A stretch of 12,893 bases of DNA from Methylococcaceae bacterium (GTDB lineage: Bacteria > Pseudomonadota > Gammaproteobacteria > Methylococcales > Methylococcaceae): assembly GCA_012026715.1 (NCBI GenBank), contig VEPB01000210.1, positions 1 through 12,893 on the forward strand, in the 5' to 3' direction. Below the pieces are notes generated by a model that did no database searches, was not told where the DNA came from, and was given only the letters and a program-made list of their open reading frames with translations. This document shows, piece after piece, positions 1 through 7,813 of the stretch (its first letter is position 1; each line of letters begins with the position of its first letter). The position numbers and the translations under genes are program-made.

Positions 1-2
1 CC

Positions 3-815
3 CCCCGGCGGGGCCGAGCCCAGCGCGGCGCCGATCTGCGCTACAACCTGGACCTCACCCTCGAAGATGCGGTGGCCGGCACCGAAACCAAGATCCGGGT
101 GCCCACCTATGTAACCTGCACCGACTGCGGCGGCAGCGGCGCCAAGAAGGGATCGTCGCCGGTCACTTGCGGCACCTGCCACGGCCAGGGGGCCATCCGC
201 ATGCAGCAGGGATTTTTCGCGGTGCAGCAGACCTGTCCCGCTTGCCGCGGCACCGGCCAGCAGATCAAGGATCCCTGCCGGAGTTGCCATGGCGAGGGCC
301 GGGTACAAGACACCAAGGTGCTGTCGGTGAAGATTCCACCCGGGGTCGATGTCGGCGACCGCATCCGGCTGGCGGGCGAGGGCGAGGCCGGGGAGGGCGG
401 CGGCCCGGCCGGCGACCTTTACGTGCAGATCAACGTCAAGGAACACCCCATCTTCACCCGCGATGGCGCCAATCTCTACTGCGAGGTGCCCATCGGCTTC
501 CCCACCGCCTGCCTGGGCGGCGATCTGGAGGTGCCGACCCTGGACGGCAAGGTGGTGCTGAAGATTCCCCCCGAGACTCAGACCGGCCGATTGTTCCGAC
601 TGAAGAGCAAGGGCGTCAAGCCGGTGCGCGGCGGCGCCATCGGCGACCTGCTGTGCCGGGTGCGGGTGGAAACTCCGGTGCACCTGACCAAGGAACAGGA
701 AGACATCATCCGCAAGCTGGACGAATCCCTGTCCGGCGGCGGCAGCACCCACAGTCCCCAGGCCCACGGCTGGCTGGATGGGGTCAAGCAGTTCTTCGAC
801 AAACTGGGGCTTTGA
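3..815 (+). CDS. dnaJ: Chaperone protein DnaJ (Hsp40), 5'-truncated by window edge
   Basis: DnaJ is the cytosolic co-chaperone that delivers unfolded clients to DnaK and stimulates its ATPase. The reading frame is open from base 3 with no start, so the gene begins before the window; the J domain and most of the Gly/Phe linker are missing. The visible part opens with the family-typical GADLRYNLDLTLEDAVAG. It continues through four CxxCxGxG zinc-binding repeats (CTDCGGSG, CGTCHGQG, CPACRGTG, CRSCHGEG, about bases 117-299), so both zinc sites are intact. The C-terminal substrate-binding and dimerisation region follows (VLSVKIPPGVDVGDRIRL, GDLYVQI, PTLDGKVVLKIP, KGVKPVRGGAIGDLL). A GTG at base 72 is internal and not a real start. 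The usual upstream neighbours would be grpE-dnaK, outside the window. A terminator follows 74 bases after the stop. Identification is secure. Confidence 0.97.
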   Translation, partial: PRRGRAQRGADLRYNLDLTLEDAVAGTETKIRVPTYVTCTDCGGSGAKKGSSPVTCGTCHGQGAIRMQQGFFAVQQTCPACRGTGQQIKDPCRSCHGEGRVQDTKVLSVKIPPGVDVGDRIRLAGEGEAGEGGGPAGDLYVQINVKEHPIFTRDGANLYCEVPIGFPTACLGGDLEVPTLDGKVVLKIPPETQTGRLFRLKSKGVKPVRGGAIGDLLCRVRVETPVHLTKEQEDIIRKLDESLSGGGSTHSPQAHGWLDGVKQFFDKLGL

Positions 816-888
816 GTTCCCGCCCGAATGTTCCGGGGTTCTGACCGCAAAGCGCGAGGCGGATACCCGTCATCGTGGGATGATCAGC

Positions 889-914
889 AAACCGCCGGAA
901 TCCTCGGCGGTTTT
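889..914. terminator. Bidirectional rho-independent terminator between dnaJ and the GGDEF-EAL gene
   Basis: A perfect 9-bp stem AAACCGCCG (889-897) / CGGCGGTTT (905-913) closes a 7-base loop and continues into a fourth T at 914. Read on the other strand it also ends in a short T run. The position fits its use by the two convergent genes: 74 bases after the dnaJ stop and 9 bases after the end of the minus-strand GGDEF-EAL gene. Confidence 0.8.
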
Positions 915-922
915 CCCACGGC

Positions 923-3361
923 TCACAGGCTGACCCGCGCAAGCCGTTCCAGCAGTTCCTCCTCCGTCAGAGGTTGGCTGAACAGATAGCCCTGAAAGTA
1001 ACTGCAGCCTTTTTCGTGCAGGAAGCGGTACTGGGCGGCAGTCTCCACCCCTTCCGCCACCACCGGAATGCCGAGGCTCGAACACAGCCCGATAATCGTC
1101 CGTACGATCCCGGCATTGCCGATATTGTCCGGCAACTCCCGGATGCACGATTCATCGATCTTGATCTGATCGAGGGGCAGGCGCTGCAGGTAGGACAAGG
1201 ACGAATAGCCGGTTCCGAAATCGTCCATGGCGAAGCGAACGCCCAAAGCCTTGAGCAGGCCCATCTTGGTGATGGTGTCGTCGACGTTTTCCAGGATCAG
1301 GCCTTCGGTCAGTTCCAGGATGAGCCGGTTGGGATCGACCGCGGATTCCGCCAGCAGGCGTCGCAACCCGGTGACAAAATCGGGTTGCCGAAACTGGCGG
1401 CTGCTCAGGTTGACCGCCAGGGAGAGCCCGCGGGCTTCCGGCAACAGGGCCCAGGCTGCCAGGCGGCTGCAGGCAGCGGTCAGCACCCACAAGCCGACGG
1501 AGGCGACCTGTCCGGTTTCCTCCGCCAGCGGCATGAAGTCCCCGGGGGCGATGGCGCCGCGTTCCGGGTGGTTCCAGCGGATCAGCGCCTCCACGCCCAC
1601 CGGGCGGTTGTCGGCGTCCACCTGGAGTTGGAACAACAGGTGCAGCTGATTCAGGTCGGTGGCCTTGCGCAGGTCGTCGGCCAGGGCGGTGCGCTTGGCC
1701 AGGCTCTCCTGCATGGCCGGGTCGAAAAAGCGGATGGCGTTGCGTCCCGCCGACTTGGCCTGATACATGGCCAGGTCGGCCCGTTTGAGGTAGTCGTCGG
1801 ATCGACCCTCCTGGTCATGGAACAGCGTGATGCCGATGCTGGAGGTGCATTGATGCTCGATGGTTCGGGGGCCGGCGGAGCCGGCGGCGGCTTCGAGATA
1901 GTAAGGCTGGGCCAGAGCCGAGCGGATCTTCTCGGCAACCGTTTCGGCTTGGACTGCCGCATGGCCGGCGTTTTCGTCCAGGTCTTCCATCATCACCAGG
2001 AATTCGTCTCCGCCCAGGCGCGCCACCGTGTCTTTGGCGCGCACACAGTGTTGTAGCCGCCGGCCCACTTCCAGCAGCAGCAGATCTCCCACGTGATGGC
2101 TCTGGGTATCGTTGAGGATCTTGAAATTATCCAGGTCCAGGAACATCAAGGCGCCATGGCGGCGGCTGCGTACCGACGCGACCAGGGCCTGGTCCAGTCT
2201 GTCGATGAGCAGGCGCCGATTGGGCAGCCGGGTCAGCGGGTCGTAGAAAGCCAGCAGGCGGATCTGCTCTTCGGCGTGCTTGTACGCGGTGATATCGGAG
2301 AACGAAGTGACGTGGTGGGTGACGGTTCCGTCGTTGGCGACGACCGCCGTGATGGTTTGCCATTGGGGATAGACTTCGCCGTTCTTCCGGCGCTGCCAGA
2401 TTTCACCTCGCCAATAGCCGCGCTCTCCAATGGCGGCATCGATGGCCTGGTAGTAGGCGGCGTCGTGGCGGTCGGAACGAAACAGCAGGGGTGTTTGCCC
2501 CAAGAGCTCGCCTTCGCTGTAGCCGGTGATTTCCGAGGCGGCGGGATTTGCGCGCACGATGGTGTGGGCAGCGTCCGTGACCAGAATCCCGTCCTGGGTT
2601 TCGAAAGCCGTGGCGGCGATCCGCAACTCCTGTTCAGTGCGGCAATGGTCCACCGCCAACGCGGCGAGCCGCGCGTAGTCCTCCAACTGGGCCAGCTCGG
2701 CGGCTCGTGGGATTTTCTGGGGCTGGCGGTGGAGCAATAACAGACTGCCCACCACCCGCGCCCGGTGGTCCAGAATGGGTTCGATCCAGATCGACCGCAA
2801 CCCGGTCTTCCGGGCTGTGCTGCGATGGGGTTGCCACCAGGGCAGGTGCAGTACGTCCGGGATGATGGAGCGGGTTGCCAATGGCGTGACGGTTTCCGCG
2901 GTGTCGACGTCTTGAGCCAGCTTGAAATAACAGCCCGGCGGTGGCCGGCTGGCGGCGTAGGCCATATATCGGCCGTTCTCGTCATGGATCAGGATGCAGC
3001 ATTGGGCGTCGGAATGGCGTTGCTCAACTTGTCGGCAGAAATCCTTGAAAATGTCCGGTAGCGGCAATCCCCGTGAGATACGGTCCAGCACCTCGCTGCG
3101 CAAGCTCAGATCGGCGGTTCGCTCGGCCACCCGGGCTTCCAGGTTCCCGCTGGTTTGACGCAGACTCTGTTCGAGGCCGGCGGCGTCTTGGAGGGCGGCG
3201 CGAAGTTTGCGGTTGAGCCGCATCAGATAGTCCACCAGCAGTGCCACGGTCAGCAACGACAGACTGCCGAGGAGCGCCTCGACGGAATGCTCGCGGCAGA
3301 AAGCGGCAACCTCGAACAGCGGCCAGGAGGCTGTTGTGACTGGCTGAGGAATCAGGTCCAT
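923..3361 (-). CDS. Membrane-anchored GAF-PAS-GGDEF-EAL cyclic-di-GMP turnover protein
   Basis: This 812-residue protein should make and/or degrade the second messenger cyclic-di-GMP. Order of parts: a transmembrane helix (about 29-47), a coiled coil (about 50-90), a GAF-like segment (about 95-240), a PAS domain (about 247-363), GGDEF (about 368-545) and EAL (about 560-808). The cyclase motif GGDEF (450-454) is intact, and the product-inhibition site RxxD (R441, D444) lies exactly five residues before it. The phosphodiesterase side is also intact: EAL (591-593), N651, ELTE (683-686), DDFGTGYSS (713 on), K734, AEGVET (769-774) and QGY (790-792). The usual YQPQ reads FQLQ (577-580). Both activities are therefore plausible, with GAF/PAS as the sensing part. 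An in-frame TAG lies 8 codons before the ATG at 3361 and no other start lies between them. No clear Shine-Dalgarno is visible. It stands alone as a transcription unit; the GAF/PAS ligands are unknown. Confidence 0.95.
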   Translation of the reverse strand: MDLIPQPVTTASWPLFEVAAFCREHSVEALLGSLSLLTVALLVDYLMRLNRKLRAALQDAAGLEQSLRQTSGNLEARVAERTADLSLRSEVLDRISRGLPLPDIFKDFCRQVEQRHSDAQCCILIHDENGRYMAYAASRPPPGCYFKLAQDVDTAETVTPLATRSIIPDVLHLPWWQPHRSTARKTGLRSIWIEPILDHRARVVGSLLLLHRQPQKIPRAAELAQLEDYARLAALAVDHCRTEQELRIAATAFETQDGILVTDAAHTIVRANPAASEITGYSEGELLGQTPLLFRSDRHDAAYYQAIDAAIGERGYWRGEIWQRRKNGEVYPQWQTITAVVANDGTVTHHVTSFSDITAYKHAEEQIRLLAFYDPLTRLPNRRLLIDRLDQALVASVRSRRHGALMFLDLDNFKILNDTQSHHVGDLLLLEVGRRLQHCVRAKDTVARLGGDEFLVMMEDLDENAGHAAVQAETVAEKIRSALAQPYYLEAAAGSAGPRTIEHQCTSSIGITLFHDQEGRSDDYLKRADLAMYQAKSAGRNAIRFFDPAMQESLAKRTALADDLRKATDLNQLHLLFQLQVDADNRPVGVEALIRWNHPERGAIAPGDFMPLAEETGQVASVGLWVLTAACSRLAAWALLPEARGLSLAVNLSSRQFRQPDFVTGLRRLLAESAVDPNRLILELTEGLILENVDDTITKMGLLKALGVRFAMDDFGTGYSSLSYLQRLPLDQIKIDESCIRELPDNIGNAGIVRTIIGLCSSLGIPVVAEGVETAAQYRFLHEKGCSYFQGYLFSQPLTEEELLERLARVSL

Positions 3362-3838
3362 CGCTGGGGAAATCGATCGCGGCTAGGTTTGCCGGGACGC
3401 CGAAATCTGGGTCAGGGTGAAGGGTAAACGGCCTTGTCATTGTCAAAAGACCGTCGAGTTTAACCCACAGATTTGTCCAGGTTGCCCTATCGGCGGTTGT
3501 TTGATCCGGGGCGGAACGTCTTTCGCTGTCGAGGTCGGTTCTCTCGACAGCGGAATTGCCCGCGACCGGATCGCTCAAGTATAGCTGGGGGCGGCCGGTG
3601 GGAGGTCCGTTTTTTGCCGGTGTGTTGGTGCTAGGACGCTGCGGGAACGGCTGCTGTCACACGCCTTTGAGCCTTGAAGCCCTTGCCGATTCAGGTGGTT
3701 GCGCGATTGGAGGCGGTGCTGCTCGGAAGCTGATGGGCGGCTGTCTGGAGCTTGCTTCCGACTCCGGTAATCAGGCAAATCCGGCTTGGGTTCCGTTTCC
3801 GGCGACGCTGTCGTGGCGGTGGAGCCCAAATTGCGCGG
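3362..3838. other. 477-bp gene-free stretch upstream of the GGDEF-EAL gene
   Basis: No open frame here looks like a protein: the short ones have irregular composition, no family resemblance and no ribosome site. The stretch probably holds the promoter and leader of the minus-strand GGDEF-EAL gene. A TATACT hexamer on the minus strand (3583-3578) could be a -10 box, although no good -35 box precedes it. A minus-strand TTGACA occurs near 3445-3440 but lacks a good -10 box. A 10-bp perfect inverted repeat at 3524-3552 is listed separately. A weaker imperfect pair (CGGAAGC / GCTTCCG, about 3724-3760) lies beyond the end of the phosphatase gene. I see no convincing terminator for that gene. I looked for a cyclic-di-GMP riboswitch and did not find its conserved core. 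Confidence 0.5.
3524..3552. repeat. 10-bp perfect inverted repeat in the GGDEF-EAL upstream region
   Basis: CGCTGTCGAG (3524-3533) and CTCGACAGCG (3543-3552) are perfect complements around a 9-base spacer. The stem can be extended by three weaker pairs (3521-3523 with 3553-3555). No T run follows on either strand, so it is not a standard terminator. It lies just downstream of the possible TATACT box on the minus strand, so it could be an operator or a 5'-leader hairpin about 165 bases before the GGDEF-EAL start. Confidence 0.6.
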
Positions 3839-6469
3839 CTAATGCGTTCCGTGTGTTTCCGCCACGTCCATGACCACGATGCTGATGTCGTCGTTGAAGG
3901 GCTGGCCGTTGCAGAATTGCTGGAGGTCCGCGAGGATGGTGGTTATGGTCTGTTCGGGTGGCTGGTGTCGGGTGGTCTGGAGGAGTTCGCAGAGGCGTCC
4001 GATGCCGTAGAAATCCCCAGACGGATTCTGGGCATCGGTGGCGCCGTCGGTATAGAGCAAAACGCGGTCGCCCAACTCCAATTGAAGAGACTCCTCGGCA
4101 AACGGAATCTGCCGCTTGACCCCGAGGATCATGCCCTCGGCGTCGAGCGGTTGGCATTGTTCGGCCCGGCTGGACAGCAGCAATGGACAGTTGTGGCCAG
4201 CGTTGCCGTAGTGCAGGAGGCGCTGGTCCGGAAAGTAGCGTAAATAGAACATGCTGATGAAGAGGTCCGCGCCGCTGAGGTCGTCGTGCAGAACCTCATT
4301 GAGGGTATGGAGGATTCCGGCCACGCCGTGGCCTAGCCGGCCGGCGCAGGTCAGCCGCATTTCCGCCTGCAGGGCGCTGCGGGCTTCCGCCATGATCAGG
4401 GCGGCGCCGACGCTGTGGCCCGAGACGTCAGCGATCACCACGTCCAGGGCATCGCCCGACAAAAAATAATCGTAATAATCGCCCCCCACATGGGCCGCCG
4501 GCAGACAGGCGCCCGCCACCCGCACACCATCGATTCGCAGCGGCGCCTTGGGCAGCAGCGACAGCTGAATCTGTTTGGCGATTTCCAATTCGTGGCGTTC
4601 CTCGGCGGCGCGGCGCAATTCGGTGACATCGCTTTGCACCCCGATGTAATGGGTGACCTTGCCGGCGTCGTCGTGCACCGGCGAGATGACCAAGTCGTTC
4701 CAGAACGGGGTGCCGTCCTTGCGGTAGTTCTTGAGGATCACCTCGCAGCCGCGGCCGTCCTGAATGGCCGCAGTGATGTCCTTGACCGAACCCGGATCGG
4801 TGTCCGGCCCCTGCAGGATGCTCATGCTGCGGCCCAGCAATTCGTCCTTGGTATAGCCGGTCAGCCGGCTGAGGGCGGCGTTCACGTAGATGTTGGGATT
4901 GTCGGGCAGGCGGGCGTCGGTGATGTCGATGCCGACGCTGGCGGCCTCGATGGCGCGGTCGCGCAGCTTGAGCGCGTCCTCGTAGTGCTTGCGGGCCGTC
5001 ACGTCGCTGTCGACCCCGCGCCACTTGATGACCCGGCCGTCCCGGTCGAACAGCGGGGAGCCGGTGGATTCGGTGTAGACCTCGTGGCCGTCGCGGTGAC
5101 GATAGCGGTTGATCAGGCGCCGAAAACTCTTGTGGGCGGCATTGTCGGTGATCAGTTCCGCCCACATGGCCTGGTCTTCCGGCGTCATCAGTTCGCAGTA
5201 GTGCTTGCCGATGAGCTCGTCGGGCCGGTAGCCGAGGATGCCGAACACGGCATTGCTGGAATAGGTGTAGCGTCCTTCCGGATCCTGTTCCCACAGCCAC
5301 TCGCCGGTCATTTGAGCCACTTGCTGGAAGCGTTCCTCGCTTTCCAGCAGGGCCTGCTTGGCCCGCTTCTGCTCGGTGATGTCCTGCTGGGTGGCGAGGA
5401 TGTGCGTCACCTGTCCATCCTTGTCCCGCAGCGGCGAAAGGGTTTGCAGCGCCCAATAGCAATCGCCGCGCTTGTTGCGGCATTCCAGCTCCTCCTGGCG
5501 GCCTCCGTTGTGGCGCAGCACGTCCAGCTGCTGCTGCAGCCGGGCTTGGGACGAGCGTGAGGTTTGCAGCAGAGACAGCGGCTTGCCGAGGGCCTCGTCG
5601 GCGGCATAGCCGGTGAGCCGGGTGAAGCCGGGGTTGACGTATTCCAGCACGCCGCTGATGCTGGCAATCATCACCGCGGCCGGACTTTGTTCCACCGCGC
5701 CGGTCAGCAGCTTCAGCCGTTCTTGGGTCTGATTCAGCCGGGTCAGATCGTGCAGCACAGCGACGAACAGCCGGCGCTCGCCCATGCGGGCATCGCCGAT
5801 GGACAGGTAGATGGGCACCAGGCTGCCATCCTTGCGCTTGGCGTTCACTTCGCGGCCGATGCCGATGATCTTCCTGACGCCGGTTTCCAGATAATTCCTC
5901 AGGTACCCGTCGTGGGCCTCATGGTCGGGGGAGGGCATCAGCATCTTGACGTTGCGCCCCATCACCTCTTCGGCGCGGTAGCCGAACATGCGTTCGGCCG
6001 CCTGGTTATAGAGCTGGATGCGGCCCTTTTCATCGGCCGCGATTACCGCGTCCACCATGGTGTCCAGAATCACGTCCAGCTTGATCTCGTTGTCGCGCTC
6101 CAACGCTTCGCAACTGGGCGGCTCCGGCGGTTCCCGGAATCGCAGCAGGGCTCCGATGGGCACGCCGTCTTCTTCCATCGCGACCAGCCCGAAATTGACC
6201 GCCACCGCGACCCCGTCGCTGCGCCGAAAGACCGCTTCCCCCTCCATGGGCTCGGTGGGGTGGGCGGCCAGGCTCTGGAGGGCGCCTGCCAGGGTCGCGG
6301 GGGCAAAGGTTTCACCAGCAGCTTGGCCCGGCAGTTCGTCCGGCAGGCGCTTTAGCAACCGCAGCGCAGCCACGTTGGCAGCGGTTACACGGCCTTCCAG
6401 GTCCAGCAGGCAGACGCCTTCGTCGAGGGCGTCCAGCAGATTTTGCAGGCCGTGCGACCGGTATTCCAC
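3839..6469 (-). CDS. Multi-PAS (FixL-like and LOV-like) sensor with SpoIIE/PP2C serine phosphatase output
   Basis: This 876-residue soluble protein reads as five PAS domains (about 6-115, 128-245, 253-368, 378-495, 503-618), a coiled linker (about 617-640, including the family motif AKQIQLSLLP), and an RsbU/SpoIIE-type phosphatase (about 630-868). The metal-binding acidic residues are present: GGDYYD (D664), DVSGHS (D681), YTDGATDA (D808) and NDD (D860, D861), so the phosphatase should be active. Known relatives dephosphorylate STAS anti-anti-sigma factors; no such partner is visible here. PAS2 matches the FixL heme-PAS pattern (HDGY with H186, then IIGIGR with R206). PAS5 matches LOV flavin domains (N581, N591, Q612) but has M549 where the photo-adduct Cys belongs. 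The start is GTG, six bases after the nnrU stop and without a clear ribosome site, suggesting translational coupling. The sensed signals are inferred, not shown. Confidence 0.93.
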   Translation of the reverse strand: MEYRSHGLQNLLDALDEGVCLLDLEGRVTAANVAALRLLKRLPDELPGQAAGETFAPATLAGALQSLAAHPTEPMEGEAVFRRSDGVAVAVNFGLVAMEEDGVPIGALLRFREPPEPPSCEALERDNEIKLDVILDTMVDAVIAADEKGRIQLYNQAAERMFGYRAEEVMGRNVKMLMPSPDHEAHDGYLRNYLETGVRKIIGIGREVNAKRKDGSLVPIYLSIGDARMGERRLFVAVLHDLTRLNQTQERLKLLTGAVEQSPAAVMIASISGVLEYVNPGFTRLTGYAADEALGKPLSLLQTSRSSQARLQQQLDVLRHNGGRQEELECRNKRGDCYWALQTLSPLRDKDGQVTHILATQQDITEQKRAKQALLESEERFQQVAQMTGEWLWEQDPEGRYTYSSNAVFGILGYRPDELIGKHYCELMTPEDQAMWAELITDNAAHKSFRRLINRYRHRDGHEVYTESTGSPLFDRDGRVIKWRGVDSDVTARKHYEDALKLRDRAIEAASVGIDITDARLPDNPNIYVNAALSRLTGYTKDELLGRSMSILQGPDTDPGSVKDITAAIQDGRGCEVILKNYRKDGTPFWNDLVISPVHDDAGKVTHYIGVQSDVTELRRAAEERHELEIAKQIQLSLLPKAPLRIDGVRVAGACLPAAHVGGDYYDYFLSGDALDVVIADVSGHSVGAALIMAEARSALQAEMRLTCAGRLGHGVAGILHTLNEVLHDDLSGADLFISMFYLRYFPDQRLLHYGNAGHNCPLLLSSRAEQCQPLDAEGMILGVKRQIPFAEESLQLELGDRVLLYTDGATDAQNPSGDFYGIGRLCELLQTTRHQPPEQTITTILADLQQFCNGQPFNDDISIVVMDVAETHGTH

Positions 6470-6475
6470 AGCCGA

Positions 6476-7153
6476 TTACCAGGGGGCGACACCGAACCAG
6501 CGAAGATGGAAATGCATCACCGCGCCATAGGCGATCAGCGCCAGCAACGGTTGCCACCAACGGAACTCGGACCAAACCAAGTGGTTGCGGCCGCGCCGGA
6601 TGGCGCCGAAGGGGATTGCCGAGGTCATCCCGGCGAAGCGATCCCATTGCTTGCCGAACAGTTTGCGGCGTTTCTTGTCGATCGATGCCATGCCCCCCAG
6701 CACCAGCGTCAGCAGGGAGCCGAACAGGATGAACGCAGCCACGTCCCCGTTGACGATCAGGTGCGTGGTGGCCCACAGCGCCATGCCCCACAGGAATGGA
6801 TGGCGGGTGACCCGCAGGATGCCGAGGGCGGGTTGTTCCGCAGCCAGGAAGCGCTCCCCGTCGACGGCGCTGGGGTTCGGAGTGGTCAGTCCCAGTACCG
6901 CCAGCAGAAAAGCCACCAGCATCAGCACGGCGGCGACCGGCTTGAACCCATAAAGCTGGCCCCAGGTTTCCACGTAGCCGGCGTAGCGGTAGGCGTGGAT
7001 CAGCCACACCAGCCCCCCCAGCGACAGCGCGGAGAAGGCGATTCGGTAGCGGGACTCGCCCAGCCGTTCCACCAAGACCTGGCGCAACGCCGTGCCGGCG
7101 ACGCCGAAGTGCAGGCCGATGAAAAACAGGGCGGCGAGGATCAGTTGGGTCAT
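6476..7153 (-). CDS. nnrU: NnrU family integral membrane protein
   Basis: This 225-residue hydrophobic protein has five or six membrane helices (about 2-20, 39-55, 70-90, one or two within 118-155, 201-218). It carries the NnrU hallmarks: the early LHFGVAGT region, LGESRYRIAFSALSLGGLVW, RVTRHPFLWGMALWATTHL and VNGD (RHP at 117-119, H131). NnrU was named from denitrification gene clusters; its biochemical role is unclear. The plant and cyanobacterial carotene isomerase Z-ISO is a paralog that binds heme b, so the conserved histidines here may be heme ligands (inference). The ATG at 7153 has a GGAG ribosome site about 9 bases upstream. It lies 35 bases after moaB and 6 bases before the phosphatase gene, in one operon. 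The assignment is at family level only. Confidence 0.88.
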   Translation of the reverse strand: MTQLILAALFFIGLHFGVAGTALRQVLVERLGESRYRIAFSALSLGGLVWLIHAYRYAGYVETWGQLYGFKPVAAVLMLVAFLLAVLGLTTPNPSAVDGERFLAAEQPALGILRVTRHPFLWGMALWATTHLIVNGDVAAFILFGSLLTLVLGGMASIDKKRRKLFGKQWDRFAGMTSAIPFGAIRRGRNHLVWSEFRWWQPLLALIAYGAVMHFHLRWFGVAPW

Positions 7154-7188
7154 GGAGTGGTCTCCGGGGGGCTCGGCAGGGAGTGGGG

Positions 7189-7716
7189 TCAGGCTGGGTT
7201 TTCCTTCAGCCGCGGCAGCAGTTCCGCCAGATTACAGGGGCGGGTGCGCGAATCCAACTGATCGCGCAACAACCGGTCCCAGGCGGTGCGGCAGGCCGAG
7301 GTCGAGCCGGGCAGGCAGAACACATAGGTGCCATTGGCCACCCCGGCCAGTGCCCGTGACTGGATGGTGGACGTGCCGATTTCCTGGAACGAGACCGCCC
7401 GGAACACTTCGCCGAAGCCTTCCAGGGTCTTGTCCAGCAGCACCGATACCGCTTCCGGTGTGCCATCGCGGCCGGTCACGCCGGTGCCGCCGGTGATGAG
7501 GACGATCTGGACCGCGGGATCGGCGATCCAGGCCGAAACCACGGCACGGATGCGGTAGATATCGTCGGCGACGATGCGCCGGTCGGCCAGACGGTGACCT
7601 TCGGCCTGAAGCCGCTCGGCGAGTGTCCGACCGGACTGGTCGGTCTCCAGGGTGCGGCTGTCGGAAACCGTCAGGACCGCGATGTCGAGGGAAACGGGAA
7701 GGGCAGGGTCGGTCAT
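7189..7716 (-). CDS. moaB: Molybdenum cofactor biosynthesis protein MoaB
   Basis: This 175-residue cytosolic protein belongs to the MoaB/MogA family, which binds molybdopterin and in many organisms adenylylates it before molybdenum insertion. Visible motifs are AVLTVSDSRTLETDQSG (13-29), the nucleotide/pterin-binding TGGTGVTGRDGTPE (75-88), SRALAG (120-125), LPGSTSACRTAWD (135-147) and QLDSRTRPCN (153-162). The last two favour MoaB over MogA. Length is normal for the family. The ATG at 7716 has an AGGA ribosome site about 8 bases upstream. It is the first gene of the minus-strand unit moaB-nnrU-phosphatase and faces the cyd operon head-to-head. No other cofactor genes or molybdoenzymes are in the window. 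It may have been recruited for a nitrate or other molybdoenzyme elsewhere. Confidence 0.95.
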   Translation of the reverse strand: MTDPALPVSLDIAVLTVSDSRTLETDQSGRTLAERLQAEGHRLADRRIVADDIYRIRAVVSAWIADPAVQIVLITGGTGVTGRDGTPEAVSVLLDKTLEGFGEVFRAVSFQEIGTSTIQSRALAGVANGTYVFCLPGSTSACRTAWDRLLRDQLDSRTRPCNLAELLPRLKENPA

Positions 7717-7813
7717 GGGATTCCTGTGGCAGTCGGCGGGGCGCCCGTGCGCATGCCGGCAAAGCTAACCGATCTGCCGCCGCCCGACAATCGTCGCGCG
7801 GTCTTGCGCCGCA

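Noticed and set aside
974..2056. Long plus-strand open frames opposite the GGDEF-EAL and phosphatase genes (also 4415-5560 and 5564-6355)
   Set aside because: All lie within minus-strand genes with clear domains and have antisense-type composition.
3362..3600. Cyclic-di-GMP riboswitch in the leader of the GGDEF-EAL gene
   Set aside because: Short fragments such as GCGAAAGACG resemble parts of the GEMM motif, but the conserved elements do not occur in the right order or spacing.
3556..3873. A 105-residue plus-strand frame (and an 84-residue minus-strand frame) in the gap before the GGDEF-EAL gene
   Set aside because: No ribosome site, no family resemblance, atypical composition, and the plus-strand frame runs into the end of the phosphatase gene.
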